Assembly: GCF_950295315.1 (NCBI RefSeq)
Contig: NC_080171.1
Coordinates: 94,148,470 to 94,212,469, forward strand
Direction: 5' to 3'
Length of the DNA: 64,000 nucleotides
Source: Erinaceus europaeus
Lineage: Eukaryota; Chordata; Mammalia; Eulipotyphla; Erinaceidae
The translations under genes and the position numbers were made by a program. Each line of letters starts with the position of its first letter. Position 1 is the stretch's first letter. Positions 33,750-45,130 of the stretch are shown piece after piece. The notes beneath the pieces were generated by a model that was not told where the DNA came from, did no database searches, and saw only the letters and a list, made by a program, of their open reading frames with translations.

Positions 33750-33870
33750 AGCAGTGAACTTCCCTTCTGCCTGATATCAACAAACAGCTCTTCCCCTCAA
33801 GGGATCAAAAGGCAAGGTAGCAATTATTTCCTGTATGTGTTTAATTTAAAGTTGGGGATAGGTAAGTTAC
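33750..33870 (+). promoter_or_regulatory. OR upstream element, copy 4: O/E-like site plus homeodomain core
   Basis: TTCCCCTCAAGGGATC at 33791-33806 is an O/E-like palindrome containing CTCAAGGGA, and CAATTATTT at 33821-33829 is a homeodomain-like core. ATATCAACAAACAGCTCTTC just before it matches, in reverse, GAAGAACTGTTTGTTGATAC of copy 1. A textbook splice-donor string, AGGTAAGT, follows at 33860-33867. The first-exon and promoter role is inferred. It lies about 8.5 kb from the ATG at 42262, of which 5.2 kb is inserted LINE-1. Confidence 0.57.
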
Positions 33871-34339
33871 TTCACAACCCATCCCCTCCCCCCATCCCTC
33901 AGCCCTATTATCCTGCAGTTCTCTTCATGACTATTACTAATTAGAGGACCTTATGGTCCACTAGCATTACTCAAGAACTATAAACAAGTGTCTATTTATC
34001 TATCTTACTTGGTTCTATACTGTTAATTCTTCTCCCTGTTGTAATGTATCTTTGCGACTGTTAGAGACTGCATCTGCTTCAATATATTCTGAGTCTTATA
34101 GAAAGAAATGGAAAACCCTACTCATGTCTTATAGCTGAAGGTACATGTACCCATTACCTAAGAGGTAATATCAGAGTAGGAGTAGAAGCAATGCTCTTTG
34201 ATTTCATGTTTCTAATGTGTGTATTTTTGTGCATATATGGGACTTAATGTGTTCTTCTCTGCCCTATCCTGACTATACTATTACATCAAACTATTCCAGA
34301 TATTATCATATGAATGATTTGCCTGTACAGAAACTGTTT

Positions 34340-34440
34340 CTTTTTTTTTAAGATTTGCTTGTTAATGATAGATAGAATCAGTGACACAGAATATTAATTG
34401 AACTCAGAACCTCAAGTTTCAGAGTCCAAATGTTTTATTC
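34340..34440 (-). repeat. SINE type C, diverged
   Basis: TTTAAGATTTGCTTGTTAAT, then AATTGAACTCAGAACCTCAA and AGAGTCCAAATGTTTTATTC. Confidence 0.6.
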
Positions 34441-34775
34441 TTCTCTGATTTTTTTTGCCTCCAGGGTTATTGCTGGGGCTCAGTGCCTGCACCATGAATC
34501 CACTGCTCCTGGAGGCCATTTTTCCCCTTTGTTGCCCTTGTTGTGGTTATTATTGTTGTTGATGATGTCGTTTGTTGTTGGATAGGACAGAGAGAAATGG
34601 AAAGAGAAGGGGAAGACAGATAGAGGGAGAGAAAGATAGACACCTGCTTCACCGCCTGTGAAGCAACTCCCCTTGCAGGTGGGGAGCCAGGGGCTAGAAC
34701 CGGGATCTTTATGCCCATCCTTGCACTTTGCTTAACCTGCTGCACTACCACCTGATCCCCCTTATCTGATTTTTA
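34440..34775 (-). repeat. tRNA-derived SINE, type B, with target-site duplication
   Basis: CTTCTCTGATTTTT at the left and CTTATCTGATTTTT at the right flank a well-preserved type B copy (TTGCCTCCAGGGTTATTGCT to GCTTAACCTGCTGCACTACC). Confidence 0.92.
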
Positions 34776-36117
34776 AGAGAATGAAGAAAAATGTCTCTTC
34801 TTTATGTTTTAATTCCCATTAAGTATGATGAGTTTTTGACTTTTCTCCCATATTTTCTCCCAAATTCCCGATTGCTTTCTTTTCTACTGATCTGACCCAG
34901 ATATAACCAGAAGTTATTTGACACCTGAACTTCTACAGTGATCTCTTTATTAAGTTCCTGCTGATATGCTTTTCTTGCTATTGAAATATTTTTCATTCAT
35001 GCCTTGAATTAAGCATCTCCTTGAGTATTCTATGGCTCAGAGAAATGGTGACATTTTCCCACTAGAACAGAATAAAACTTACAAAATTAGTTACTTTAAT
35101 AATCTAACCATAAACTTTCCCATGCTGAATAGAATCGTGAAGTTTCCTTTTTCCTCATCCCTGTTACCCTGAATGCTTAAATAAAGTGCCATTTGTATAA
35201 CAGTCACATGGTGAACTACAGCTATGAAAGACTCATTTAAAATAAAATGCGAAAGTAGACTTATCACTACCTTAATCTAATGTAGTCTAATAATAATAAT
35301 AATAGAAGAAAATTTCGACTATATATTTGTAAATACATATATTTGTACATTTTGACACACATACATGTATATGCTCCCATGAGATTTCTAAAATGAATCT
35401 GTTAGATTAAAATGGGATATTGATAATTTTATAATGAATTATTGATTAAAAAAGAAATAATGTTAGAAACATCCTACAGTTCATAATGAAAACATGTTTG
35501 GAGTTTTGCTCTGACAGTCATATTATTTTCTAACTTGACATTGACCATAAAACTGAATGGGTTCTAATTTCAAGTAATACCACAAATTAATTTGATTTTA
35601 ATGTATATGACTAAAAATATAGCAATTGTAAGTTTAATTAGAGTCTAATTGGGAGAATTTAGACTTAATATTAGGGCAGGTCCCAATGGTGAATTCTATA
35701 AAAAGACATTTTATCAATTTTTAAAAAGTTATTATTTATTTCATATGGGAGAGAGCAGACTTTTCAGAGTCTCAACTGTGTCATTGAAGGTGCCTCCACA
35801 TCCTGATCAGTTGTACCCTTCTCTCCTTTGACCCTCTTACAAATAATAAAGGTCATTGCTACTTAGAAAGGTCGTTGCTATTTAGAGAGAGAGAGAGAGA
35901 GAGAGTATCAATCTAGAAACTGGGAAGTGGGAATCTAACAGGAGCCTCAGACATTTATTTAGTCCTGCATTTTGCCATTAAGCTATTTCCCTAGTATATC
36001 ATGTGCACGTGTGTGTGTGTGTCTATGTATGTCTAAAGGTATATATTCTTGTCACTTGAACACAACCTCTCATCTGATTCCCTTCTCCAACACTTGATCA
36101 ATTTTTAATTTTTATTT
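34776..36117. other. Intergenic DNA, no gene
   Basis: The first 400 bases belong to the duplicated block. 35884-35907 is a (GA)n run and 36007-36023 a (GT)n run. The rest is AT-rich with no feature recognised. Confidence 0.6.
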
Positions 36118-39100
36118 ATTTATTTTTTTCAATTTAAGAAAGGATTAGCTAACAAAACCATAGGGTAGGAGGGGTACAACTCCACACAATTCCCACCACC
36201 CAATCTCCATATCCCACCCCCACCCATGATAGCTTTCCCATTCTCCATCCCTCTGGAAGCATGGACCCAGGGTCCTTGTGGGTTGCAGAAGGTGGAAGGT
36301 CTGGCTTCTGTAGTTGCTTCCCCGCTGAACATGGGCGTTGACTGGTCAGTCCATACTCCCAGTCTGCCTCTCTCTTTCCCTAGTAGGGTGTGTCTCTGGG
36401 GCAGCTGAGTTCCAGGACATATTGGTGGGGTCTTCAGTCCAGGTAAGCCTGGCCGGCATCCTGATAGCATCTGGAACCTGGTGACTGAAAAGAGAGTTAA
36501 CATACAAAGCCAAACAAATTGTTGAGCAATCATGGACCCAAAGCTTGGAATAGTGGAGAGGAAATGTTAGGGAGGTACTCACTGCAAACTCTAGTGTACT
36601 TCTGCTTTCAGGTATATATTTTGCATTAGTTTATAGATACGTGTGAACATACGCTCTCACAGAAACTGGTGTATATCTAGGTTATGGGACTTTGTTAGAA
36701 AGTGAACCACCTGAGATGAAATTAGAGTATACTATGAAAGGAAAGGTCTCACCCGAGTAATGAAGCTGAAGGGTTGTCATTCCACATGTGAAGTCTCTGG
36801 ACACAGTCTGAAGTGAAGCATGTTGATGTGGCAATCGTTGCGTTGGTTAGGTTGTGATCGGCGGATGCAATATTATTTGGTATGGATTGGGAGAGGCATA
36901 CGGGAAAGTGGGCCCTATCCAAGGGTTCCAGGACTGGGGGAAGTAGGGGCTCTATAGTGGAGATGTGAGGTTCCTGCTGTCTTAGGGTTCAAAAAGACAA
37001 TCGATAGTTAATGTTATCATCACATTATTTGGTAATTGGGTTAACTTTGAAAAGACCTTTTGTTAGGGTTTGCTGTACAGTATCCAGTATCTTGTATATA
37101 GCTGTGCTATTGGATGCTTCTGATCTACTTTGTCTAGGCTTTTGAGAGTCCGCATATCAAATATACAGCCTATATATTAAAAAGATTCAGTTTGTGTTTT
37201 GAAAAACTTTGAGACATACAATTGATTTTCCCCCTCTCATATTAATTAACTACTGATTTATATGTCTACATTTTGCTAGGAGTGTACATAAACACCATTC
37301 CCACCACCAAAGGACTGTGACCCATCCCTCCTGCACACTCCCACCACCCACTGGCCCAGGAAGCTGCATGTCTACCCCTCACCACTGGGTTTTTACTTTG
37401 GTGCCCTACTTACAATTTGATCAGGTCCTGCTTTTAGTTTCCCTTTCAGATCTTCTTAGTCAGCTTCTGTTGATGAGTGGGATCATCCCATACTCATCTT
37501 TATCTTTCTGACTTAGCTCACTTAACATAATTCCTTCTAGCTCTGTCCAAGATGGGTCAGAGAAGGTGGGTTCATTGTTCTTGATAGCTGCATAGTATTC
37601 CATTGTGTATATATACCACAGCTTTCTCAGCCACTCATCTTTTGTTGGGCACCTGGGTTGCTTCCAGGTTTTAGCTATTATGAATTGTGCTGCTATGAAC
37701 ATAGGAGTACATACCTCTTTTTGGTTGGGTATTATGGAGTCCTTGGGGTATAACCCCAGGAGAGGAATTACTGGATCATATGGAAGGTCCATGTCTAGCC
37801 TTCTGAGAGTTTTCCAGACTGCTCTCCACAGAGGCTCTACCAATTTACATTCCCACCAGCCTTGCAAAAGGGTTCCTCTGTCCCCACATCCTCTCCGGCA
37901 TTAGTTGCTGCTGTCCTTTTTGATGTATGCCATTCTTACAGGAGTGAGGTGGTATCTTAGTGTTGTCTTAATTTGCATTTCTCTGACAATCAGTGACCTA
38001 GAGCAGTTTTTCATATGTTTGTTAGCCATTTGGATCTCCTCTGTGGTGAATGTTTTGCTCATATCCTCTGCCTATTTTTGGATGGGGTCATTTGCTTTTT
38101 TGGTGCTAAGTTTGCTGAGCTCTTTATATATTTTGGTGATTAGTTTCTTGTCTGATGTATGGCATGTGAAGATCTTCTCCCATTCTGTGAGGGGTCTCTT
38201 TGTTTGTTTAATAGTTTCTTTGGATGTGCAGAAGCTTTTCAATTTGATGTAGTCCCATTGGTTTCTTTCTGCTTTAGTCTTCCTTGCAATTGGGTTTGAT
38301 TCATCAAAGATGTCCTTGAGGTGTAGGTGGGAAACTGTTTTACCAATGTTTTCCTCTAAGTATTTGATTGTTTCTGGTCTGACATCTAGGTCTTTGATCC
38401 ATTTGGAGTTGATTTTTGTTTCTGGTGAGATAAAGTGGTTCAATTTCATTCTTCTGCATGTTACAACCCAGTATTCCCAGTACCATTTATTGAAAAGAGC
38501 CTCCTTCTTCCATTTAATCCTTTGAGTCCCCTTATCAAAGATTAGATGTCCATAGGTGTGGGGATTTATTTCTGGGCTTTCAATTCTGTTCCACTGGTCT
38601 GTGTGCCTATTTTTGTTCCAGTACCATGCTGTTTTGATGATGATGGCTTAATAATATAGTTTAAGGTCTGGGAGTATGATGCCTCCACTTCTGTTTCTTT
38701 TCCTCAAGATGGTTTTGGCAATTCTAGGTGTTTTCAGGTTCCAGATAAATGATTGTAGTGTTGGTTCTATTCTCTTAAAGAAGCTTGGTGGAACTTTGAT
38801 GGGTATTGCATTAAATTGTATATGGCTCTGGGGAGAATTTTCATTTTGATGATATTTATTCTTCCAATCCATGAGCATGGGATATCTTTCCATTTCTTGG
38901 TATCAGTTTCTATTTCCTTGAGTAGCGACTCATAGTTTTCAGCATACAAGTCTTTCACTTCTTTGGTCAACTTTATTCCTAGGTATTTGATTGATTTTGC
39001 TGAAACAGTAAATGGGAGTGATTTCTGGATGTCTTCTTCTTCAGATTTAGTGTTTGCATAAAGAAATGCCACTGATTTTTGTACATTGATTTTGTAGCCT

Positions 39101-41341
39101 GATACCTTTCTATATTGCCTAATAACTTTCAGTATTTTTCTGCTGGATTCTTTAGGTCTTTCTATGTATACTATCATATCATCTGCAAATAGTGAGAGCT
39201 TGACTTTTTTCCTTCCAATCTGTATTCCTTTGATTTATTTCTCTTGCCTGATTGCTATGGCAAGAACTTCCAATACTATGTTGAAGAGTAATGGTGACAG
39301 TGGACAGCCCTGTCTAGTCCCCGATCTGAGGGGGAATGCTTTCAGCTTCTGTTCATTGAGTATGATATTGGCTGTAGGTTTGCTATATATAAACTCCACT
39401 ATCTTGAGGAATTTCCCATTTATTCCCATTTTTTGTAGAGTTTTGAGCATGAATGGTTGTTGGATTTTGTCAAAGGCTTTCTCTGCATCTATTGAGATAA
39501 TCAAGTGGTTTTTGGCTTTGCTTTTATTGATGTGGTGAATGACATTGATTGACTTATGGATGTTGAACCAACCTTGCATTACTGGGATGAATCCCACTTG
39601 GTCATGATGAACAATCTTTTTGATATGTTGCTGTATCCAGTTGGCTAAGATCTTGTTTAATATTTTGGCATCTATGTTCATCAGAGATATTGGTCTGTAG
39701 TTTTCCTTTTTTGTTCTGTCCCTATCAGCTTTTGGTATCAGGGTGATGTTGGCTTCATAGGAGGTGGAAGGGAGTATTCCTGTTTCTTCAATCTTATGGA
39801 ATAGTTTAAGAAGTATGGGTACTAACTGTTTCCTGAAAGTTTTGTAGAATTCATTTGTGAAGCCATCTGGTCCAGGACTTTTGTTGTTGGGGAGATTCTT
39901 AATAAGGGTTTCAATTTCTTTGTCTGTGATTGGTACATTTAGATTTTGTAGTTCTTCTTGGTTCAGTTTTGGAAAGTCATATGCTTCTAGGAATTGTTCT
40001 ATTTCTTCCAGATTCTCTACCTTGGTGGGGTATAGTTCTTTACAGAAGTTTCGCAGGATTCTCTGGATTTCTGTGGTGTCAGTTGTGATATCTCCTCCAT
40101 CGTTTACAATTCTACTGAGTCTTCTCTCTTTTTTGTTTGGTGAGTCTGGCTAGGGGTTCGTCAATTTTGTTTAATCTTTCAAAGAACCAACATTTGGCAT
40201 CATTGATCTTTTGTATGGTTCTTTTATTTTCAATGTTGTTTATTTCTGCTCAAACTTTAGTGATTTCAGTCCTTCTGGTTGCTTTAGGGTTCCTTTGTTC
40301 CTCTTCCTCTAAGTCCTTGAGGTGTGCAGTAAGGTCGTTCATTTGAGCTTCTTCTTGGTGTTTAATATGTGATTGTAAGGCTATAAGTTTCCCTCTCAGT
40401 ACTGGTTTAGCTGTGTCCCAAATATTTTGATAGGTTGTGTCTTCATTTTCATTTGTTTCCAGGAACATTTGAATTTCCTTCTTGAGTAAGTCTCTGACCC
40501 AGTGTTTCTTAAGGAGTATGTTGTTGAGTTTCCAAATTCTGTGACTTTTAATAATTTTCGGTTTGTTGTTAAATGTTAGTTTTACTCCACTGTGGTCTGA
40601 GAAGATACTTGGGATGATTGCGATGGTCTTGAATTTATTGATGCTGTCTTTGTGGCCTAACATGTGGTCTATCCTTGAGTATGTGTTATGCGGATTTGAA
40701 AAGAAGGTGTATTCCAGTTTTTTGGGGTGAAGGACTCTGAAAATATCCAAGAGGTCTAGTCTGTCAATCTCTTCATTCAATTCTCTTGTGTCTTTATTGG
40801 TTCTCTGCTTTGTTGATCTGTCTAAGTGTGAGACTGGGGTATTGAAGTCTCCCACTATTATTGTATTACTATTGATGTATTTTTGAAATTCTTTCAGTAG
40901 GTGCTTAATGTATTTAGATGGTCCCTCGTTGGGTGCATAGATGTTAATAATTGTTAAGTCTTCTTGGCTGATTGATCCTCTGATCATTATGTAATGTCCT
41001 TGCCTATCTTTTATTACTTTATTTAATTTAAAATCTATCATGTCTGAGATGAGAATGGCTGTTCCTGCACTTTTTTGTGGTCCTTTAGCCTGTATGATTG
41101 TTTTCCATCCTTTCACTTTAAGTCTGTGTTTACCTTGTTGTGACAGATGGGATTCTTGCAAGCAGCATATGGTTGGGTTATGTTTTCTGATCCATCCCCA
41201 CACCCTGTGCCTTTTGACGGGTGAGTTTAAGCCATTAACTGTAGTTTGAGTATTAGTGTAGTGTTGTAGTTTTACATTGTTGATCTGGAACATCTGGTTA
41301 TCTTTTCCTGCTAGTTCATAGTCTTCATTTGTACAGGCCTA
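36118..41341 (-). mobile_element. 5.2-kb LINE-1, 5'-truncated at the ORF1/ORF2 boundary
   Basis: On the minus strand it runs from the last bases of ORF1 (near 41341), through ORF2 (41293-37460), to a long 3'UTR (37459-36130) and a poly(A) tail (T-rich 36112-36130). It is the reference copy for the many 3'UTR-only fragments here. It lies between the presumed promoter region and the coding exon of the receptor at 42262. I found no clear target-site duplication. Confidence 0.95.
37460..41293 (-). pseudogene. LINE-1 ORF2 (endonuclease-reverse transcriptase), broken
   Basis: The reading frame opens with 347 codons of AP-like endonuclease (41293-40250) that include [24 protein letters not shown] and [14 protein letters not shown] then replaces an arginine codon after EITKV. 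Later pieces in shifted or interrupted frames carry the reverse-transcriptase region ([50 protein letters not shown]) and the C-terminal part (WYIYTMEYYAAIKN to MIPLINRS). Several stops and frameshifts make it inactive. The family and domain order are certain; the exact number of breaks was not counted. Confidence 0.93.
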
Positions 41342-42220
41342 GTAGAAATTCAACTGAAAAAGACAAAGAGGGAAATGATAATATTATCAAAGCACAGTGT
41401 TAGAATATGACAAGTAAAATATGACATGATTCATTGAATTAACACCCATATTAGGGACAAAAAGAAAGTGTGCTGCTGTTTGTTAAATTGCACTGGAGAG
41501 ACACTTACAAAGCATATAATCCTTGGCAATCCAGGAAATGACTATAAAAAGCAAATCCTTCCCTAGACCTGAAAATCTAGAAAAGAATGATCTGTTTAGA
41601 ACTACATATTTCATGATATAACCACTTTTTTCTTTCTCTGTATTCCACGAGAATTCCTAGAGAAAGATTAATGGTACTTAATAATTGGTGAAAGGAAGAC
41701 ATTTTATTTAAAAGAAAGGGCTGATGAATCTTTTTTTTTTAAATCACTTTATTTGCAGCCTAATGTTTTATAGCACAGTCACTGACACATGAGTACAACT
41801 TCTCATCTCCCCATCATAGGTGCCTGTGAAACATTCTCTTCCTTAACCTAGGACTCCAGAGCTCCCTCATCACTTTCATTACGAGGTATTTCACTGGATC
41901 TTTTATGTTATTTATATTGATTCTTACTTTTAATACCCTTACATTGCAGGTCATATTTATTTCCATTAACTCTCCAAAAACTAACAGATGGGCAATGAGG
42001 CACCTCCCACTGATTTGATGAACTCTATAAAGAGAAATGATTAGCAATAGTATGCATGAGAGAATATGAGGAGCACCAAAGAGACACCTGAGTTACTATT
42101 GCTAATTGTTTGTTACTAACCTAAATGTACTGATTTCCTGATCATCGTCTTCTGTCATGAAAAACCTATACTCAGTTCCACTATGTGAACATCAGATGAT
42201 TTATATTTATTCATAGTTCC
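41342..42220. other. OR upstream/intronic DNA with a dispersed repeat
   Basis: 41640-41720 aligns with 25230-25330 upstream of the paralogue (GAATTCCTAGAGAAAGATTA / AAATTCCCTTAGAAAGAAAG, AAAAGAAAGGGCTGATG / AAAAGGAAGGACTCATG), continuing the duplicated unit. 41730-42060 carries the repeat shared with 13561-13870. Confidence 0.55.
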
Positions 42221-42222
42221 AT

Positions 42223-42243
42223 TTTTTTTTTTTTTGTCTCTAG
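42223..42243 (+). promoter_or_regulatory. Splice acceptor before OR coding exon
   Basis: A pure T run, then GTCTCTAG, forms a strong polypyrimidine tract and acceptor 18 bases before the ATG at 42262. Confidence 0.7.
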
Positions 42244-42261
42244 CAAAAGAAAAAAGAAATC

Positions 42262-43203
42262 ATGAGCAGGGGCAATCAGAGCAGTGTGTCCGAGTTTCTC
42301 CTTTTGGGGATCCCTATGTGGAGAGAGAAGCCAGGCATATACTACAGCCTGTTCCTGGGCATGTACCTGACCACGGTGCTGGGGAACCTGCTCATCATCC
42401 TGCTCATCCGGCTGGACTCTCGTCTCCACACCCCCATGTACTTCTTCCTCAGTCACTTGGCCCTCACTGACATCTCCTTCTCATCTGTCACAGCTCCAAA
42501 GATGCTCTTCAACATGCAGACACGGAGTCAATCCATCTCATATGCTGGGTGCATTTCCCAGATGTATTTCTTTTTATCTTTTGTAGATATTGACAACTTC
42601 CTTCTCACCTCCATGGCTTATGACAGATATGTAGCCATCTGTCACCCTCTCCACTACACCACCATCATGAGTCAGAGTCTGTGTTACCTCCTAGTAATTG
42701 TTTCTTGGGTGTTAGCCTGTACCATTGCCCTTTTGCACACTCTCCTCCTGGCTCGTCTCTCTTTCTATGAAGACAACACTGTTCCCCACTTCTTTTGTGA
42801 CCTCTCTGCCTTACTTAAACTGTCCAGCTCAGATACCACAGTCAATGAGATGGTAATCCTCACTGTGGGAGTGGTGGTCATTACTGTGCCATTCATCTGC
42901 ATCTTGGTCTCTTATGGTCATATTGGGGCCTCTATCCTGAGGGTACCTTCCACCAAGGGAATCTTGAAAGCCTTATCCACATGTGGCTCTCACCTTACTG
43001 TAGTTTCCCTGTACTATGGGTCTATTATTGTACTGTATTTTTTCCCTTCATCCAACAACTCCAATGAGAAGAATGTTATTGTGACTGTGCTATATACTCT
43101 GGTCACTCCCATGCTAAATCCTTTTATCTATAGTCTGAGGAATCGGGACATGAAAGGAGCTTTGGGGAACATACTGTGTAGAAAAATATTTTCAAAATTA
43201 TAA
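42262..43203 (+). CDS. Olfactory receptor, family 1, OR1J-like, intact
   Basis: Intact 313-residue odorant receptor, the cleanest gene model in the window. A strong splice acceptor sits 18 bases before ATG and no upstream in-frame ATG competes. Residues: N5 glycosylation site, GN 41-42 (TM1), LHTPMYF 55-61, C97 (ECL1), [10 protein letters not shown] 118-127 (TM3/ICL2), C179 (ECL2), SYGHIG 217-222, [10 protein letters not shown] 236-245 and [12 protein letters not shown] 283-294. The canonical C97-C179 bridge can form. The second ECL2 pair is absent (Tyr169, Ser189). Val257 (SIIVLYF) differs from Gly in the paralogues. The N-terminus [11 protein letters not shown] resembles that of the gene at 7892. 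Expected to act in olfactory sensory neuron cilia through G-olf. The OR1J assignment is from recall of human OR1J sequences. Confidence 0.97.
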   Translation: MSRGNQSSVSEFLLLGIPMWREKPGIYYSLFLGMYLTTVLGNLLIILLIRLDSRLHTPMYFFLSHLALTDISFSSVTAPKMLFNMQTRSQSISYAGCISQMYFFLSFVDIDNFLLTSMAYDRYVAICHPLHYTTIMSQSLCYLLVIVSWVLACTIALLHTLLLARLSFYEDNTVPHFFCDLSALLKLSSSDTTVNEMVILTVGVVVITVPFICILVSYGHIGASILRVPSTKGILKALSTCGSHLTVVSLYYGSIIVLYFFPSSNNSNEKNVIVTVLYTLVTPMLNPFIYSLRNRDMKGALGNILCRKIFSKL

Positions 43204-43374
43204 ACATTCTACCTGTTAATTAGATATAGACTTAGTCCATCTGAAATATCATTTGAGAGTTATTTCTTTGAATAATCAGTATTTTTATGTAATAATTCTT
43301 TCTGCTTCAATTTGGTGTTATTTATTTCTATTTAATATTTCATTATTATGGTGAATCTTAGAAATAATTTTTAA

Positions 43375-44108
43375 AATTTTTTTATTAGTGATTTAACAAT
43401 GATTCACAAGACTGTAAGATAACGGCAGTACAATTCTACACAGTTCCCACCATCAGAGTTCTGTGTCCTATCCCCTCCATTGGAGGCTTCCCTATTCTTT
43501 ATCCCTCTAAGAGTATGGGCCACAATTCTTTTTGGGGTGCAAAAGGTGGAAGGTCTGGCTTCTGTAATAGCTTCTTTATTGGATATGGACACTGGCAGGT
43601 CTATCCATACCCCAGTCTGCTTTCTAGGAGGGTAGGGTTATTAAAGGTATTTTCCCAGGGGCCCATAACTTTACTAATTTTTGCGTGAACCTGATAGCTA
43701 TCATGCAGGTGAGCTAAAAGTATTGTCTGGTAAGATGGTGTCCGAGTTGAGACTAGGACTTGATTAGGGTAGACTTGATTAGGGTAGACTAGCTTGATTA
43801 GGGTAGAGAGTAGCTCTCAAATATGAGGAAAATATAAGTACCACTAACTATAAACCCCATCAATCTGACCTAGGACCCATATATATCCATATTTACCACA
43901 GGATCTTTTGTGACCTCTACATCCGTGTCGGTATGAGTTCAAATTCCATGATCACAGCTATGGCATTTTCTACCACTGTCTTCTACATTGAGGGTAAGGT
44001 CCTGGAGAAGCCCACAAGACAGCTAATGATGATCCTGATGGAAGTTACTAGTGAGGGATTGAAAGAGATCTATTAGAGGCCTAGATTCATCATACTTAGA
44101 AGCAAATT
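43375..44108 (-). mobile_element. Old LINE-1 3'UTR fragment with internal tandem repeat
   Basis: Reversed tail at 43375-43395, then TACACAGTTCCCACCATCAG, AAGGTGGAAGGTCTGGCTTC and, further in, the older-family part (GGGGCCCATAACTTTACTAA). It holds three copies of CTTGATTAGGGTAGA at about 43768-43806. Confidence 0.72.
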
Positions 44109-44109
44109 T

Positions 44110-44248
44110 TAGGGAGGGTGGATAGCATAATGGTTATACAAAGAGACTCTATGACTAAGGCTCCAAAGTCCCATGTTCAATTCTCCCCACTACTGCACTA
44201 CCATAAACAAGAGCTGATCAGCACTCTGGTTAAAAAAAAAATTTTTTT
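44110..44248 (+). repeat. SINE type E
   Basis: GGGTGGATAGCATAATGGTT, CCAAAGTCCCATGTTCAATT, GAGCTGATCAGCACTCTGG and an A-rich end. Confidence 0.83.
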
Positions 44249-45008
44249 AAAGAAACAAATATTTACAAACATTATAATACAACTATTCTTTCATATTTTC
44301 CCCACTGTGTAATCTTTTATCTCTATTTATGCATTTTTAGACAACATTGTTATTTTATTTTTTATTCTTTTTGATATTTACAAGCTTAAGAAACAAAGCA
44401 CCTTTTCCTTCTCAAGGTAACAGAACTATTTCTTCTGTTAAGTTCAAATTTTGTTTTCATAATTCTCTACTTTTATTATTTGTGCATCTAGATTATTTTT
44501 AATAAATTTAATAGAAGCCTGTTTTATTTCTAATTTCTTCTTAAAATATTACTGTAATTTTATAATATCTTCTCATTAGACTTTTATCATTTTATTTTAT
44601 ATTTTAATTGAAAATTTCCCTTTTCATCTAGTATATATTTGAGACAAATGTGTATGTACCTAATTAGTGTGTATGTGTTGATTTGATAAGCTAGAAATAA
44701 AAGGAATTATCTGGTTCATGTCATTTAAATGTGTTTTATTTCTGTGGAAAGCTAATTTCACAGGAACAGAACATAATACTGGATATGGCAGAAATGGAAT
44801 GGTGTAGTTATCCAAGTTAGTTTTAGACTGGATAAGTTCTGTGTATCCAATGTGCACATAATATACACATGAACACTTAGGAAAACAGTATTGTACAGTT
44901 GTTAGTTGCTGAGGTTATCATATACAGTTAAGTATATGATTAGATATGTTATACATATGTATAATATATGTGGGCATTTATATATATGACAAGTAAATGT
45001 ATTTTTTT
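44249..45008. other. AT-rich intergenic DNA, no feature recognised
   Basis: No coding potential or repeat consensus is evident. Short TATATATG runs lie near 44950-44990. Confidence 0.55.
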
Positions 45009-45009
45009 C

Positions 45010-45130
45010 TTTTTATAGTAGCACTGCTCTGCTCTGGCTTATGGTAGGGTGGGGATTGAACCAACCTGAGATTTTTGAGCCTCAGGCATGAGAGTCTTTT
45101 TGTATAACCATCATGCTACACCTGTAAATA
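45010..45130 (-). repeat. SINE type E
   Basis: TAGCACTGCTCTGCTCTGGC, GGATTGAACCAACCTGAG and GAGTCTTTTTGTATAACCAT, in reverse orientation. Confidence 0.78.

Larger units (their letters stand above)
32700..35200 (+). repeat. Segmental duplication copy B (upstream of OR at 42262)
   Basis: Aligned in order with 21840-23900. It was lengthened by its own later insertions (SINEs at 33165-33290, 33430-33695, 34340-34440 and 34440-34775). With the 5.2-kb LINE-1 at 36118-41341 removed, its distance to the downstream receptor is similar to that of copy A. Confidence 0.8.
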
